Assembly: GCA_002278935.1 (NCBI GenBank)
Contig: NCJL01000009.1
Coordinates: 248,001 to 312,000 of the forward strand
DNA from: Gallionellales bacterium 39-52-133
GTDB lineage: Bacteria; Pseudomonadota; Gammaproteobacteria; Burkholderiales; Gallionellaceae
DNA: 64,000 nucleotides
Direction: 5' to 3'
The position numbers were made by a program, and so were the translations under genes. Shown here one piece after another: positions 8,226-17,044 of this stretch. Within the stretch, counting starts at the first letter, position 1. Every line of letters begins with the position of its first letter. The notes under the pieces are model-generated. The model was not told the origin of the DNA. It searched no databases and worked only from the letters and a program-made list of their open reading frames with translations.

Positions 8226-9254
8226 ATGGATAGAAGGGATTTCTTAAAAGTTGGCGGGGCAGGTCTCGCAACAACAATGATGGGCACAGGGATATTGAGC
8301 TGGACGCCACGAGCGGAAGCCGCCACCATCAGCAAGACTTATTACATCAATGATGGCACACGCACCATGCCGGATGGTGTCTCTGTTTACTTCAAGAGCT
8401 TTGGCGATTCTCCATCGGCTTTATCGCTGCCTGCCAGCCACATCATCTGCCAGGAAGGCGATACCCTCAGCATCACCGTCATCAACCGTCTGCTGAAGAC
8501 ACATAACTTCGTGATTGGCGGCCTCAAGGCAGGTGATCCACCGCTGGCCAGCACCGGCAACATTGCCAGCGGCGCCACCGGTAAAATCACTTACACCATT
8601 CCAGCAGGCAAAGCCGGTTCTTACATGTTTTATGACAACGTCACCAGCTATAACCGCTTCCTTGGTTTGCACGGCGGACTGGCGATTATGCCGTCCGGCA
8701 GCAGCACCACACTGTATGCAGGCAGCCCCACGTTCAAGGCGAACAAGCAACTATTCTGGATTCTGAATGATATCGACCCGGCCCTGCACAATGCGGTACG
8801 CCTTAACACCACCATTCCATCCACCTTCACACCGCGCTACTTCACCATTAACGGCTTGTCATCGCGTCCGCCCGGTGCAACGAGCCACGGCGAGCCCCTC
8901 ATCGACGCGCTTTACGACCCGCGCTCGAAACTGTCGGGAAGCGTTGGTGACCGCACCCTGTTGCGCATGCTCAATGCAGGCATGTGCTCGCACTCAGTGC
9001 ACACCCATGCCAACCATATGGAATGGCTCACCAATAACGGCACGGTGCGCCCTTCCGTATGGAAAAAAGATTCACTCTACTTGCGCAACAACCTCGGCAA
9101 GATCGATGCAATCTTCCCGTTCGCGCCACCACCGGACGCCTACCCTCCGGTCACGACCGGGCACTTCCCCATGCACCTGCATGATGAAATGTCGCAAACA
9201 GCCGGTGGCGGGCTCTATCAATTCGGCGCAATGACCGAAATTGAATTCCATTAA
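8226..9254 (+). CDS. Tat-exported multicopper oxidase-like protein, subunit 1
   Basis: The 342-residue protein opens with a twin-arginine signal (MDRRDFLKVGG) and a likely cleavage after PRAEA near residue 32, so it is exported folded. Cupredoxin-like segments follow, including GDTLSITVINRLLKTHNF and FLGLHGGLAIMP. Two His-rich motifs lie near the C-terminus: HSVHTHANH (about residue 257) and HFPMHLHDEM (about 313-322). These look like the third and fourth copper motifs of multicopper oxidases, but the fourth has Leu where the type 1 copper Cys normally sits. The missing motifs are in the next gene, 30 bases downstream. Confidence 0.8.
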   Translation: MDRRDFLKVGGAGLATTMMGTGILSWTPRAEAATISKTYYINDGTRTMPDGVSVYFKSFGDSPSALSLPASHIICQEGDTLSITVINRLLKTHNFVIGGLKAGDPPLASTGNIASGATGKITYTIPAGKAGSYMFYDNVTSYNRFLGLHGGLAIMPSGSSTTLYAGSPTFKANKQLFWILNDIDPALHNAVRLNTTIPSTFTPRYFTINGLSSRPPGATSHGEPLIDALYDPRSKLSGSVGDRTLLRMLNAGMCSHSVHTHANHMEWLTNNGTVRPSVWKKDSLYLRNNLGKIDAIFPFAPPPDAYPPVTTGHFPMHLHDEMSQTAGGGLYQFGAMTEIEFH

Positions 9255-9284
9255 AAATATTTTAAAAATTCGAGGAGATAAATC

Positions 9285-10286
9285 ATGGGAATGAATGATG
9301 GCGGTGGCGGCGGTATGGGACAAGCCTGTTATGTTTATCCGGGAACACCTGCGACACCGGGTCGGGTCACACCCGATGTAAGTTTTAGTCGCGGTATTTA
9401 TATGAACGGCTCGATGCTGATGGATGATGGACGCTCTGTGACGATCTGGGGCTTCACCGATCTGGCTGCCGGTGGCGGCGGTGGCATGGGAGGCGGAGGA
9501 GGTGCATTTCCTTCTCCCGCGATCCGTGTCACTGAAGGCCAGATTGTGCATACCAGCCTGACCGTCAATATGATGTGGATGCACACCATCCATCATCACG
9601 GTATTGAACCCAGCATGGAAAACGACGGTGTCGGTCACTTCTCGCACGACGTTACCGGCGGTACTTACACCTATCAGTGGAAAGCCTCGAATGCCGGCAC
9701 CTATTTCTACCACTGCCACACCAACACCCCGCTGCACGCGGAAATGGGCATGTACGGAGGCCTGATTATCGATCCCAAACCGCTTGCGACCGACCCGGTG
9801 GGCACCAAACGCGCGTTTAAAAACGGGCCCATCTATGACGTGGAAGCAATCTGGGCCTGCGATGAAATCGATCCCGCATGGCACACCCTGGACTGGGCTG
9901 CGGCAACCTGCGGCGGCGATGCGGGACTGAACAACCTGAACCCGAAATATTTCATCATCACCGGTGTCGATGGTGCAAACTCCGCACTGACTGCAATGGC
10001 TGTGAATATGCGCGTGGGACAAACCGCCCTGGTTCGTTACATCTGTGCCGGCTTCCACCCGCAGAAAATTGATTTTGGTGGATTAACTGTCAGCGTGGTC
10101 GCATCCGACGGTCGCCCGCTGCCTGCGGCATGGAGCACCAAATCCATAGAGGCATCTTCGGCCGAGCGCTATGACTGCATCATTAAACCAACCACCACCG
10201 GCAGCTACACAGTGACCGTGCAATTTATACACTGGATTACCGGCAAGGTTATGGGTACGGCGCGCACACGTATCAATGTGACGTAA
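9285..10286 (+). CDS. Multicopper oxidase-like protein, subunit 2, no signal peptide
   Basis: The 333-residue protein begins MGMNDGGGGGMGQA and has a second Gly-rich run (LAAGGGGGMGGGGGAF) but no signal peptide. It carries the copper motifs absent from the preceding gene: HTIHHHGIEP (HxHG type, about residue 103) and YHCHTNTPLHAEMGMYGG (about 143-160), which supplies the type 1 Cys, His and Met. The C-terminal half is a cupredoxin-like domain with few His residues. The paired genes suggest a heteromeric enzyme with a trinuclear centre at the subunit interface. Export could occur by hitchhiking on subunit 1. Confidence 0.8.
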   Translation: MGMNDGGGGGMGQACYVYPGTPATPGRVTPDVSFSRGIYMNGSMLMDDGRSVTIWGFTDLAAGGGGGMGGGGGAFPSPAIRVTEGQIVHTSLTVNMMWMHTIHHHGIEPSMENDGVGHFSHDVTGGTYTYQWKASNAGTYFYHCHTNTPLHAEMGMYGGLIIDPKPLATDPVGTKRAFKNGPIYDVEAIWACDEIDPAWHTLDWAAATCGGDAGLNNLNPKYFIITGVDGANSALTAMAVNMRVGQTALVRYICAGFHPQKIDFGGLTVSVVASDGRPLPAAWSTKSIEASSAERYDCIIKPTTTGSYTVTVQFIHWITGKVMGTARTRINVT

Positions 10287-10304
10287 ATTAGCTGCACCTT
10301 TAAC

Positions 10305-10332
10305 AAGGGGAGCCTTCGCTCCCCTTTTTTTT
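10305..10332 (+). terminator. Rho-independent terminator after the oxidase genes
   Basis: A nine-pair stem AAGGGGAGC (10305-10313) with GCTCCCCTT (10318-10326) closes a CTTC loop and runs into eight T residues (10325-10332). It separates the oxidase pair from the efflux genes. Confidence 0.9.
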
Positions 10333-10377
10333 AGTCCCCTTTTGTATATGATGGTTACACAATCGCACTGGAAATTT

Positions 10378-11754
10378 ATGAAACGCATTTTCCCGATTTT
10401 ATTGCTTGTCGTCATAACACTGGCGGCCGGTTACTGGCTGGGGCAGCGCGGCGACACTGCCGTGCCCCGGCTGGACTTATCCTCTGGCACCCAGGCCGTA
10501 TATATCTGCCCCATGCATTCGCATATTGTGCAGGACCATCCCGGCACCTGCCCGATCTGCGGCATGGATCTGGTCCCGGCCGCAAATAGCGAAACTGGCC
10601 AGCGTGGCGCCGGCGCACAAATACATGTGGACACATCCACGCAGCAGAAATTTGGCGTACGCCTGGCAACAGCAGAGCTCGGCCCGCTTGGGCGCGAAAC
10701 ACGCGCATATGCCACACTCATCGCCGATGCGGGTGCCACGCAGCGCATCACACCCACGGTAGAAGGCGTGCTGGTCAAGCTGCATGCAGCGCGACCCGGC
10801 CAGCGCATCGCCGCCGGCGAGCCGCTATACGAAATATTTTCGCAGGATCTTTTACAACTGCAAAATGAATATATCGACTATTACAAGCGCCGTAGCCAGT
10901 CGCTGAAAAGCGCCGATGAAACGCGAACACGGAATCGGCAAATGCTGGAAAGCCTGCATGGCCAGGACCCCGCAGGGCGCGAGGAAATAACAAAAGGCAT
11001 GAGCCAGACCGAAGAACAAATCAGCTCCATGCTGCTGCCGATGTCGCGCGATGGCGAGCGGCTTACCTCAGGCCTGAAGCTTGCCGGCTTCAGCGATGCG
11101 ATGCTGCAACAACTCATCCACAAGGGAAAATCGCTTGAGATCGTCACCATCCGCGCACAACATGCCTGCACCGTAACCGAAGTCAGCGCGCATGCCGGCA
11201 TGACAGTGGCAACCATGACGGACATCCTCAGTTGCACAGATTCCGGCCGCGCCTGGCTGGAAGTGGTGCTCTACCCCGACCAGGCCGGCCAGGTGCAAGA
11301 GGGCGACACCGTAACAGTGGAGTTTGCCGATGGTGCAAGCATGCACACCCGGCTTACCGGCATGAGTGCCATCAGCGAAGGTGAAGCACGCACCGTGCGC
11401 GCGCGCATACCCTTCAAACTCGGCGCCGAAAGGCATCTGGGCGATTACGCCGATGTCACCATCAAGGGCACACCATTCACCGCTTTGAGCATACCCGCCA
11501 GCGCGGTCATCAGAAGCGGGCGCGGCAACTTCGTGATGCGCGCGCTAGAGAACGGCCATTTCATGCCGCAGGAAATTGAAGCAGGTATCAGCAGCGCCGA
11601 TCGCATCGTGGTTCGCGACGGGCTGGAGGCCGGCGACAAGGTTGCGGTCAACGGGCAATTCCTACTCGATGCTGCCGCGTCGATTGCCGATACGGCACAA
11701 CGCTATGATCAAAAAAAATCAACATCAGGCCCCCTCGCAAGCTCTCCCCCCTGA
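10378..11754 (+). CDS. cusB: CusB-like RND efflux adaptor with heavy-metal-binding domain
   Basis: This is a periplasmic membrane-fusion protein for metal efflux. I start at the ATG at 10378 (458 residues), which gives a clean signal anchor MKRIFPILLLVVITLAAGYWL; in-frame upstream starts at 10342, 10348 and 10351 are possible. Residues 42-68 form a heavy-metal-binding domain with paired Cys and Met/His (YICPMHSH, then CPICGMDLVPA). HlyD-type barrel, lipoyl and alpha-hairpin regions follow. It is probably the partner of the CusA-like pump downstream. The stop codon falls in the left arm of an inverted repeat. A Cu/Ag role is inferred. Confidence 0.88.
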   Translation: MKRIFPILLLVVITLAAGYWLGQRGDTAVPRLDLSSGTQAVYICPMHSHIVQDHPGTCPICGMDLVPAANSETGQRGAGAQIHVDTSTQQKFGVRLATAELGPLGRETRAYATLIADAGATQRITPTVEGVLVKLHAARPGQRIAAGEPLYEIFSQDLLQLQNEYIDYYKRRSQSLKSADETRTRNRQMLESLHGQDPAGREEITKGMSQTEEQISSMLLPMSRDGERLTSGLKLAGFSDAMLQQLIHKGKSLEIVTIRAQHACTVTEVSAHAGMTVATMTDILSCTDSGRAWLEVVLYPDQAGQVQEGDTVTVEFADGASMHTRLTGMSAISEGEARTVRARIPFKLGAERHLGDYADVTIKGTPFTALSIPASAVIRSGRGNFVMRALENGHFMPQEIEAGISSADRIVVRDGLEAGDKVAVNGQFLLDAAASIADTAQRYDQKKSTSGPLASSPP

Positions 11755-11834
11755 CCCCCCTTTAATAAAGTGGGGAATATTCTCCGGTCAAAGTGCAGTT
11801 GATTCCCCACTTTTCAAAAGTGGTGGTCAGGGAG
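11743..11834. repeat. Inverted repeat element between cusB and cusA
   Basis: The left arm (about 11743-11778) and right arm (about 11801-11834) are imperfect reverse complements; both contain a CCCCACTTT-type core with flanking CTGACC. The left arm shares CCCCCCTTT..AAAGTGGGGAAT with the element at 49343. The stop codon of the adaptor gene lies inside it. The remaining gap to 11927 holds only AT-rich sequence. Confidence 0.7.
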
Positions 11835-11927
11835 ATTTAAATTTTTAAATGATGAAACAAGCTACATCGTGAACTCAGAAAGAAACGTCATGAATTATGT
11901 AAAGATCAACAGGCACGGAGTCACCGC

Positions 11928-14900
11928 ATGATCGTAAAAATAATCGAATGGTCATTACGCAATCGCCTGCTGGTGCTGCTGCTCTGTGTTGCCATTGCGA
12001 TTGGCGGCATCATCAGCGCGCGGCATGTCACGCTGGATGCCATCCCCGACCTGTCGGATGTGCAGGTGATTGTAAAAACGCCCTATATGGGCCAGCCGCC
12101 CCAGGAAGTGGAAGACCAGGTCACCTACCCCCTCACCACCGCGCTGCTGTCGGTGCCCGGCACGCAGGCGGTGCGCGGTTTTTCGATGTTTGGCGAATCG
12201 TTTGTTTACGTCATTTTCCGCGACGGCACCGACCCCTACTGGGCCCGCTCGCGCGTGCTGGAATCCATTTCCCAGGCAATGTCGCAACTGCCCCCGGGCG
12301 TTACCCCCACACTGGGTCCTGATGCCTCCGGCACCGGCTGGGTCTTTCAGTACTCGCTGGTGGATCGCAGCGGCAAACTCGATAATTTTGAATTGCGCGC
12401 CTTGCAGGATTTTTTCCTGAAGTACGAATTGCAGAGCGTGCCTGGCGTGGCTGAAGTGGCCACGGTGGGCGGTGCCGCCAAACAATTCCAGGTCGAACTC
12501 AATCCCAACAAACTCGCCACCTACAAGCTGAGCTTCGAGCACGTGGCCGAAGCCATACAGGCGGCAAACCAGTCCGGTGGCGGCGCGGTGCTGGAAATGG
12601 CGCGCGCGGAATACATGGTGCGCTCCAAAGGCTATTTGAAATCCATCGCCGATTTGCGCGAGGTGGCGGTGGGTCAGGATGCGCAGGGTTATCCGCTCAA
12701 ACTGGGGCAAGTGGCAAATATCCAGATCGGCCCCGAAGCGCGGCGCGGTGTCACCGATCTGGATGGTGAAGGCGAAGCCGTCAGCGGCATCGTGGTGATG
12801 CGCCACGGCCACAATGCCCTGGACACGGTAGAGGCCGTCAAGGAAAAACTGAACACACTGCGCGCAGGCTTGCCGGCCGGCGTCGAGCTGGTCGTCACCT
12901 ACGACCGCTCCAGTTTAATTTTGCGCGCCACGCAAAACCTGCGCGACAAACTGGTGCTGGAGAGTATCGTGGTCGCGCTGGTATGCCTCGTCTTTCTGTT
13001 CCATCTGCGCTCGGCGCTGGTGGCGGTGGTCAGCCTGCCGCTGGGCATCCTCGCCGCGCTGTGGGTGATGCAGTTGCAGGGCATCAACGCCAACATCATG
13101 TCACTCGGCGGCATTGCCATTGCGATAGGCGCGATGGTAGATGCGGCGGTGGTGATGATAGAGAATATGCACAAGCATCTGGAACGCTCCGGCCCCAACC
13201 CGGACTACTGGGAGGTTGCGCGTATGGCATCTGTTGAAGTCGCCCCTGCCCTGTTCTTCTCGCTGCTGGTGATCACCGTTTCCTTCCTGCCGGTATTTGC
13301 GCTCAGCGGCCAGGAAGGCAAACTGTTCGCGCCGCTGGCCTATACCAAGACCTACGCAATGGCCGCTGCCGCCGCGCTGGCGGTGACGCTGACGCCCATC
13401 CTGATGGGCTATTTTATTCGCGGCCGCATTCGCCCCGAAACAGAAAACCCGCTCAACCGCTGGCTGCTGGCAGGCTACAAGCCGCTGCTGCTGCGCGCGC
13501 TGGCCAACCGCCGCAACACCTTCATCATCGCGCTGCTGTGCCTGCTCAGCCTGGCCTGGCCGCTGTCGCGCCTCGGCAGCGAATTCATGCCGCCGCTGAA
13601 CGAGGGCGATCTGCTGTACATGCCCAGCACCGTGCCGGGTATCTCCATCGACGAAGCCGCCAACCTGCTGCAGATTACCGACCGCCTGATACGCAGCGTG
13701 CCCGAAGTGGAGCGCGTGTTCGGCAAGGCCGGACGCGCCGACAGCGCAACTGACCCCGCGCCGCTGTCGATGCTGGAAACCACCATCCTGCTCAAGCCGC
13801 GCGCGCAGTGGGCAGCGGGCGTCACCATCGACGACATCATCCGCAGGCTGGATGCCAGCGTGCAGCTGCCCGGCCTCACCAATGCCTGGGGCTACCCCAT
13901 CCGCACCCGCATCGACATGCTCTCCACCGGCATCCGCACCGTGCTGGGTGTCAAGGTCAGCGGTGCCGATCTGGCGGGCATCAGCGAGGCGGCGCAAAAC
14001 ATCGAAGTGGCGCTTAAAAATGTGCCCGGCACGCGCGCGGTGTTTGCCGAGCGCGCCGCCAGCGGACGCTATATCGATATCGAGATAAACCGCTTCCAGG
14101 CCGCGCGCCACGGCATTTCAACCGCCGAAGTAAAACGCATGGTGGAAGGCGCCATCGGCGGTGCCACCGTCACCACCATGCTCGCCGGGCGCGAGCGCTA
14201 CTCGGTTAACCTGCGCTATCCGCGCGCGTTTCGCGATTCCTTAAAAGCCATCGCCGCCGCGCGCATCACCGCGCCCAATGGCGCGCAGGTGCCCTTGTCA
14301 TTGCTTGCAAATTTGAGCATCACCGACGGCCCCACCGAAATCAAAAGCGAAAACGGGCGTTTAATCGGCTATGTCTTTGTCGACCTCGCAACGCGCGATA
14401 TCGGCGGCTATGTGGAACGCGCCAACCGCGCGCTGGCCGCACAGGTGACACTGCCCCCCGGCTATGCAATGAGCTGGTCCGGCCAGTTTGCCGAGCTCGC
14501 ACGCGCCAAACAAAAACTGCTATGGGTCATTCCCGCCACGCTGGCCGTGGTGCTGCTGCTGCTCTACAGCTATTTCCGCCAGCTCAGCAAACCGCTGCTG
14601 ATCTTCAGCGTGCTGCCCTTTGCGCTGGTGGGCGGCTTCTGGATGGTGTATGCGCTGGGCTACCAGCTGTCGGTCGCCGTCGCGGTGGGTTTCATTGCGC
14701 TGGCCGGGCTGGCGGTGGAATTCGGCGTGGTGATGCTGCTGTATATCGACCAGGTTCTCGCCAGCCACAACGGCCCGCACACCGCCCACAGCATTCGCGA
14801 AGCCATCATCGCCGGCGCACTCAACCGCATCCGCCCCAAAATGATGACCGTTGCCGTCATCATCGCCGGCCTGCTGCCCATCATGTTCAGCCAGGGCGAC

Positions 14901-15032
14901 GGCGCCGACACAATGAAACGCATCGCCGCCCCGCTCGTCGGCGGCATGCTGAGCGCACCGCTGATCTCGCTGTTTTTATTGCCGGTGCTGTATATGGTGT
15001 GGCTGGAACGGAAGCGTACCCAGACAAATTAA
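11928..15032 (+). CDS. cusA: CusA-type heavy-metal RND efflux pump
   Basis: This 1034-residue inner-membrane proton antiporter is full length. The N-terminal helix (IIEWSLRNRLLVLLLC) and DAIPDLSDVQVIV segment are typical of the heavy-metal-efflux RND family. TM4 reads AIGAMVDAAVVMIENMHKHLE, the version typical of Cu/Ag pumps; Co/Zn/Cd pumps have DFG..VDGAVV..EN. The periplasmic part is Met-poor, so the metal is not certain. An outer-membrane factor and CusF-like gene are missing nearby. Its last 90 bases and the downstream sequence are duplicated at 22104. Confidence 0.95.
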   Translation: MIVKIIEWSLRNRLLVLLLCVAIAIGGIISARHVTLDAIPDLSDVQVIVKTPYMGQPPQEVEDQVTYPLTTALLSVPGTQAVRGFSMFGESFVYVIFRDGTDPYWARSRVLESISQAMSQLPPGVTPTLGPDASGTGWVFQYSLVDRSGKLDNFELRALQDFFLKYELQSVPGVAEVATVGGAAKQFQVELNPNKLATYKLSFEHVAEAIQAANQSGGGAVLEMARAEYMVRSKGYLKSIADLREVAVGQDAQGYPLKLGQVANIQIGPEARRGVTDLDGEGEAVSGIVVMRHGHNALDTVEAVKEKLNTLRAGLPAGVELVVTYDRSSLILRATQNLRDKLVLESIVVALVCLVFLFHLRSALVAVVSLPLGILAALWVMQLQGINANIMSLGGIAIAIGAMVDAAVVMIENMHKHLERSGPNPDYWEVARMASVEVAPALFFSLLVITVSFLPVFALSGQEGKLFAPLAYTKTYAMAAAAALAVTLTPILMGYFIRGRIRPETENPLNRWLLAGYKPLLLRALANRRNTFIIALLCLLSLAWPLSRLGSEFMPPLNEGDLLYMPSTVPGISIDEAANLLQITDRLIRSVPEVERVFGKAGRADSATDPAPLSMLETTILLKPRAQWAAGVTIDDIIRRLDASVQLPGLTNAWGYPIRTRIDMLSTGIRTVLGVKVSGADLAGISEAAQNIEVALKNVPGTRAVFAERAASGRYIDIEINRFQAARHGISTAEVKRMVEGAIGGATVTTMLAGRERYSVNLRYPRAFRDSLKAIAAARITAPNGAQVPLSLLANLSITDGPTEIKSENGRLIGYVFVDLATRDIGGYVERANRALAAQVTLPPGYAMSWSGQFAELARAKQKLLWVIPATLAVVLLLLYSYFRQLSKPLLIFSVLPFALVGGFWMVYALGYQLSVAVAVGFIALAGLAVEFGVVMLLYIDQVLASHNGPHTAHSIREAIIAGALNRIRPKMMTVAVIIAGLLPIMFSQGDGADTMKRIAAPLVGGMLSAPLISLFLLPVLYMVWLERKRTQTN

Positions 15033-15195
15033 AATACACTGAAAATCATAAAATATTCAATAAAATCGAATATTTACAAATGCAGCCTATTTTAGGCGGT
15101 TACGGCTTCAACTACTTATAGCGACTGGAAAAAGCGTGAGCCCGATCATTATGCGACGCGTCGGGGATACAGTTGAGAATGGCAGCTTATCGGCC
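14940..15195 (+). repeat. Duplicated segment, copy A (cusA 3' end plus downstream)
   Basis: This segment runs from the last codons of cusA through about 160 bases of downstream sequence and closely matches 22104-22348 in the same orientation. Only scattered substitutions and one short insertion near 15172 separate them. The two copies flank roughly 6.9 kb of cassette and IS sequence. Confidence 0.9.
15051..15076 (+). repeat. Copy of dispersed AT-rich 26-bp motif
   Basis: AAATATTCAATAAAATCGAA followed by TATTTA. In this copy the ends AAATATTC and GAATATTT form a perfect inverted repeat. It lies inside duplicated segment A. Confidence 0.7.
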
Positions 15196-15463
15196 AAAGT
15201 GGGCAATAGTAGGATTTGCTAGCAGCTGCTGCTTCCGGCCAACAAGAGACATTCGAGAATAATTTCCATAGCAGTCATTCATAACGGATTGAAAATTGTC
15301 AGGTATGCAGACGATGAGCAGGATTGTAGACTTAACTCTTAATTTTCCTTTAAACACACTATCCAGACAATCCTGACCGGCTACCAAAATCCCAATCAAT
15401 TGAAGCAAATTCCCATCAGAAAACATGCTTTACAATCTGTAATCCATGGATTACAGTGCCACC
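15196..15463. other. Gene-free spacer downstream of cusA
   Basis: I see no supported gene here. It begins at the end of duplicated segment A and leads to the toxin gene. It is moderately AT-rich and lacks an obvious terminator after cusA. Confidence 0.5.
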
Positions 15464-15754
15464 ATGAAAACCCTTGAGAAAACCCGCGAATATCAAGACT
15501 GGTTTGACAGCCTGCAAGACAAGCAGGTTAAGACACGCATCCTGGTGCGGATAGACCGGCTGCAGGATGGAAACGCGGGTGATGTCGCCCCGGTAGGCGA
15601 AGGAGTAAGCGAATTGCGGCTGCATTTTGGCAGCGGTTGGCGTGTTTACTACACCGAACGCAACAGCCAAATCATTATCTTGCTGGCAGGCGGCAATAAA
15701 AGCACTCAGGCAAAAGATATCAAACTCGCGCAGACACTGGCGCGCAACCTTTAG
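15464..15754 (+). CDS. RelE/HigB-like toxin of a type II toxin-antitoxin pair
   Basis: I start at the ATG at 15464 (96 residues, MKTLEKTREYQDWFDSLQD); an ATG at 15446 adds six residues. The family features of HigB/RelE-like toxins are the N-terminal T.EYQ.WF.SL.D, then RI.RLQDGN.GDV.PVGEGVSELR and GWRVYYT. Such toxins usually cleave mRNA on the ribosome. The antitoxin gene follows after 9 bases. The pair is on the plus strand, opposite to the cassette genes. Toxin-antitoxin modules are common stabilisers of cassette arrays. Confidence 0.88.
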   Translation: MKTLEKTREYQDWFDSLQDKQVKTRILVRIDRLQDGNAGDVAPVGEGVSELRLHFGSGWRVYYTERNSQIIILLAGGNKSTQAKDIKLAQTLARNL

Positions 15755-15763
15755 GAGACTAAC

Positions 15764-16063
15764 ATGCCCAAAACCCTGACCACCCCATACGATACTGCCG
15801 AATACTTAAAGACTGACGAAGATATGGCGCAGTATCTTGAAGCCTGCTTTGAAGAAGCTGGCGATGATGCTGCCTTTATCGCCAAGGCCCTGGGTAACAT
15901 CGCCCGTGCGCGCGGCATGACCCAGCTTGCACGCGATACCGGACTAGCCCGCGAGGGACTGTACAAAGCCCTATCCGAAAACGGCAACCCTGAATTCGCT
16001 ACAGTAATGAAGGTGATAAAAGCCTTGGGGCTGAAATTGCACGTCGAAGCTGCAGAGCACTAA
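15764..16063 (+). CDS. HigA-like antitoxin with helix-turn-helix
   Basis: The 99-residue protein is the likely antitoxin for the preceding gene. It has the DTAEYLKTDEDMAQYLEACFEE start and a helix-turn-helix (RARGMTQLARDTGLAREGLYKALSENGNPEF), described here by its landmarks TQLARDTGL and REGLYKAL. It would neutralise the toxin and repress the operon. A stretch after the stop (16072-16099) is a shortened copy of the REP-like sequence found at 16923 and 18596. Confidence 0.9.
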   Translation: MPKTLTTPYDTAEYLKTDEDMAQYLEACFEEAGDDAAFIAKALGNIARARGMTQLARDTGLAREGLYKALSENGNPEFATVMKVIKALGLKLHVEAAEH

Positions 16064-16097
16064 GCATAGGCACGGATGTAAAATGTAAGGCCCTTGC

Positions 16098-16142
16098 ATG
16101 CAAAAATTACTTGACTGTCACCCTCAGGGGCGTGGGTTAGGC
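16098..16142 (-). repeat. attC remnant left of the 16176 cassette
   Basis: On the minus strand it begins GCCTAACCCACGCCCCTGAG; GCCTAAC is the inverse core (RYYYAAC), matching the GTTAGGC at the start of the cassette at 16716. The far half is replaced by CAAAAATTACTTGACTG, nearly the same junction as at 17914-17935, suggesting an IS end. Confidence 0.6.
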
Positions 16143-16175
16143 TTGTGACACCGAGAAACCTTGGATTGAAGCCTA

Positions 16176-16694
16176 TTATTTTGCATTAGGCTCTCCACAC
16201 TTTTTTCTTAGTAATTCAATTGGTAAATCGCCAAGGCCGTGAATGCGGTCGCCTGAATAAGACATAGCCAATTTCATATTGGCTGGTGAACCTGTAAAAA
16301 AAATAACAAGCCCATCACCATGACTTCTATTTTCTTTAGGATAGTAGCTTGAGGATGCATGTTCATCACCAATGTTGTAATAAAGAGTTACTCCTGGCTC
16401 TTTTTTCAAAAATTCTTTTAATATCGCTTTCATTTTGCCATCAGGAGCTGGCTCAAATTTTGCCAAAGCAATAACACTAGACTGCTTGATTTGATCCTCC
16501 AGTCCTAATTCGTGAAATGGTATGGAAGGTTGAGAATGAGCCTCGACATTTGATTGTTCAATGTCAGTGGGATAATCAATATGTTTGCTCACGAACATAG
16601 GGAATATCAGGGAACCAAACAAGAACAATAACACCATGCATGAAATTGCAAAGCCGGCACCAAAAATCAAACCATCAGTAAATTTTTTGAGCAT
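16176..16694 (-). CDS. Hypothetical single-pass membrane protein (cassette gene)
   Basis: I place the start at the ATG at 16694 (172 residues), which has AAAGGA ahead of it and follows the cassette core site GTTAGGC by 16 bases; a longer frame reaches into the attC site and is unlikely to be used. A transmembrane segment (GAGFAISCMVLLFLFGSLIF) covers about residues 10-29. The rest is a soluble domain with no motif I recognise (FHELGLEDQIKQSSVIALAKF). The base composition is more AT-rich than the flanking chromosome. Function unknown. Confidence 0.75.
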   Translation of the reverse strand: MLKKFTDGLIFGAGFAISCMVLLFLFGSLIFPMFVSKHIDYPTDIEQSNVEAHSQPSIPFHELGLEDQIKQSSVIALAKFEPAPDGKMKAILKEFLKKEPGVTLYYNIGDEHASSSYYPKENRSHGDGLVIFFTGSPANMKLAMSYSGDRIHGLGDLPIELLRKKCGEPNAK

Positions 16695-16709
16695 ACATTT
16701 TCCTTTAAA

Positions 16710-16922
16710 GCCTAACGAGGTTGTAGAAAAAGTACTTGAGGGGTCGGACACATCATTTTTCGGGGGTCTTTCAACCCCTCACAACTAGACGATCGTCGAA
16801 CACAACGCATTTTGAGAGGTCGAATTTGGTTCATCACTACTCCAATTTTTCATCAAATAGTTTTTCTACAGCCTCAACGTGAAGCTAAGGGGCGCGGCGC
16901 TTTTGCGGCGTCCCGCTTGAAA
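16710..16922 (-). repeat. attC site split by a MITE-like insertion
   Basis: GCCTAAC (16710-16716) and the body AACGTGAAGCTAAGGGGCGC onward (16876-16917) together restore an attC like those at 27868 and 25595, with an inner hairpin GGCGCGGCGCTTTTGCGGCGTCC. The insertion occupies 16717-16875. The right end of the attC is lost where a REP-like sequence begins near 16920. Confidence 0.7.
16717..16875. mobile_element. MITE-like element in attC (159 bp)
   Basis: Terminal inverted repeats GAGGTTGTAGAAAAA and TTTTTCTACAGCCTC match at 14 of 15 positions. AAC flanks both sides (16714-16716 and 16876-16878), consistent with a 3-bp target duplication. It has no coding capacity. A truncated relative starts at 18504 and a longer one lies at 19819. 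Confidence 0.75.
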
Positions 16923-16992
16923 ATCTTGGGGTCAGGCCTTACAAACTACATTCAACCTTTCTAATGTAAAACGTAAAGCCTGACCCTTGCAT
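16923..16992. repeat. REP-like palindromic repeat, copy 1
   Basis: GGGGTCAGGCCTTAC and GTAAAGCCTGACCC form an inverted repeat around a 25-30-base centre. Copy 2 at 18596 is nearly identical over about 70 bases. The region from here to 17044 contains no gene. Confidence 0.75.
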
Positions 16993-17044
16993 GTTTGCTT
17001 GCATGTTTGCGCTTGAACGCCGGGCTGGTCATTGGAACGGCATA

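Noticed and set aside
9072..10058. Antisense open frame of 328 codons across both oxidase genes
   Set aside because: The protein is His- and Gly-rich only because it is the shadow of the copper motifs and Gly runs on the other strand.
13101..14111. Antisense open frame of 336 codons inside cusA
   Set aside because: It mirrors third-position GC in cusA; no domain or binding site supports it.
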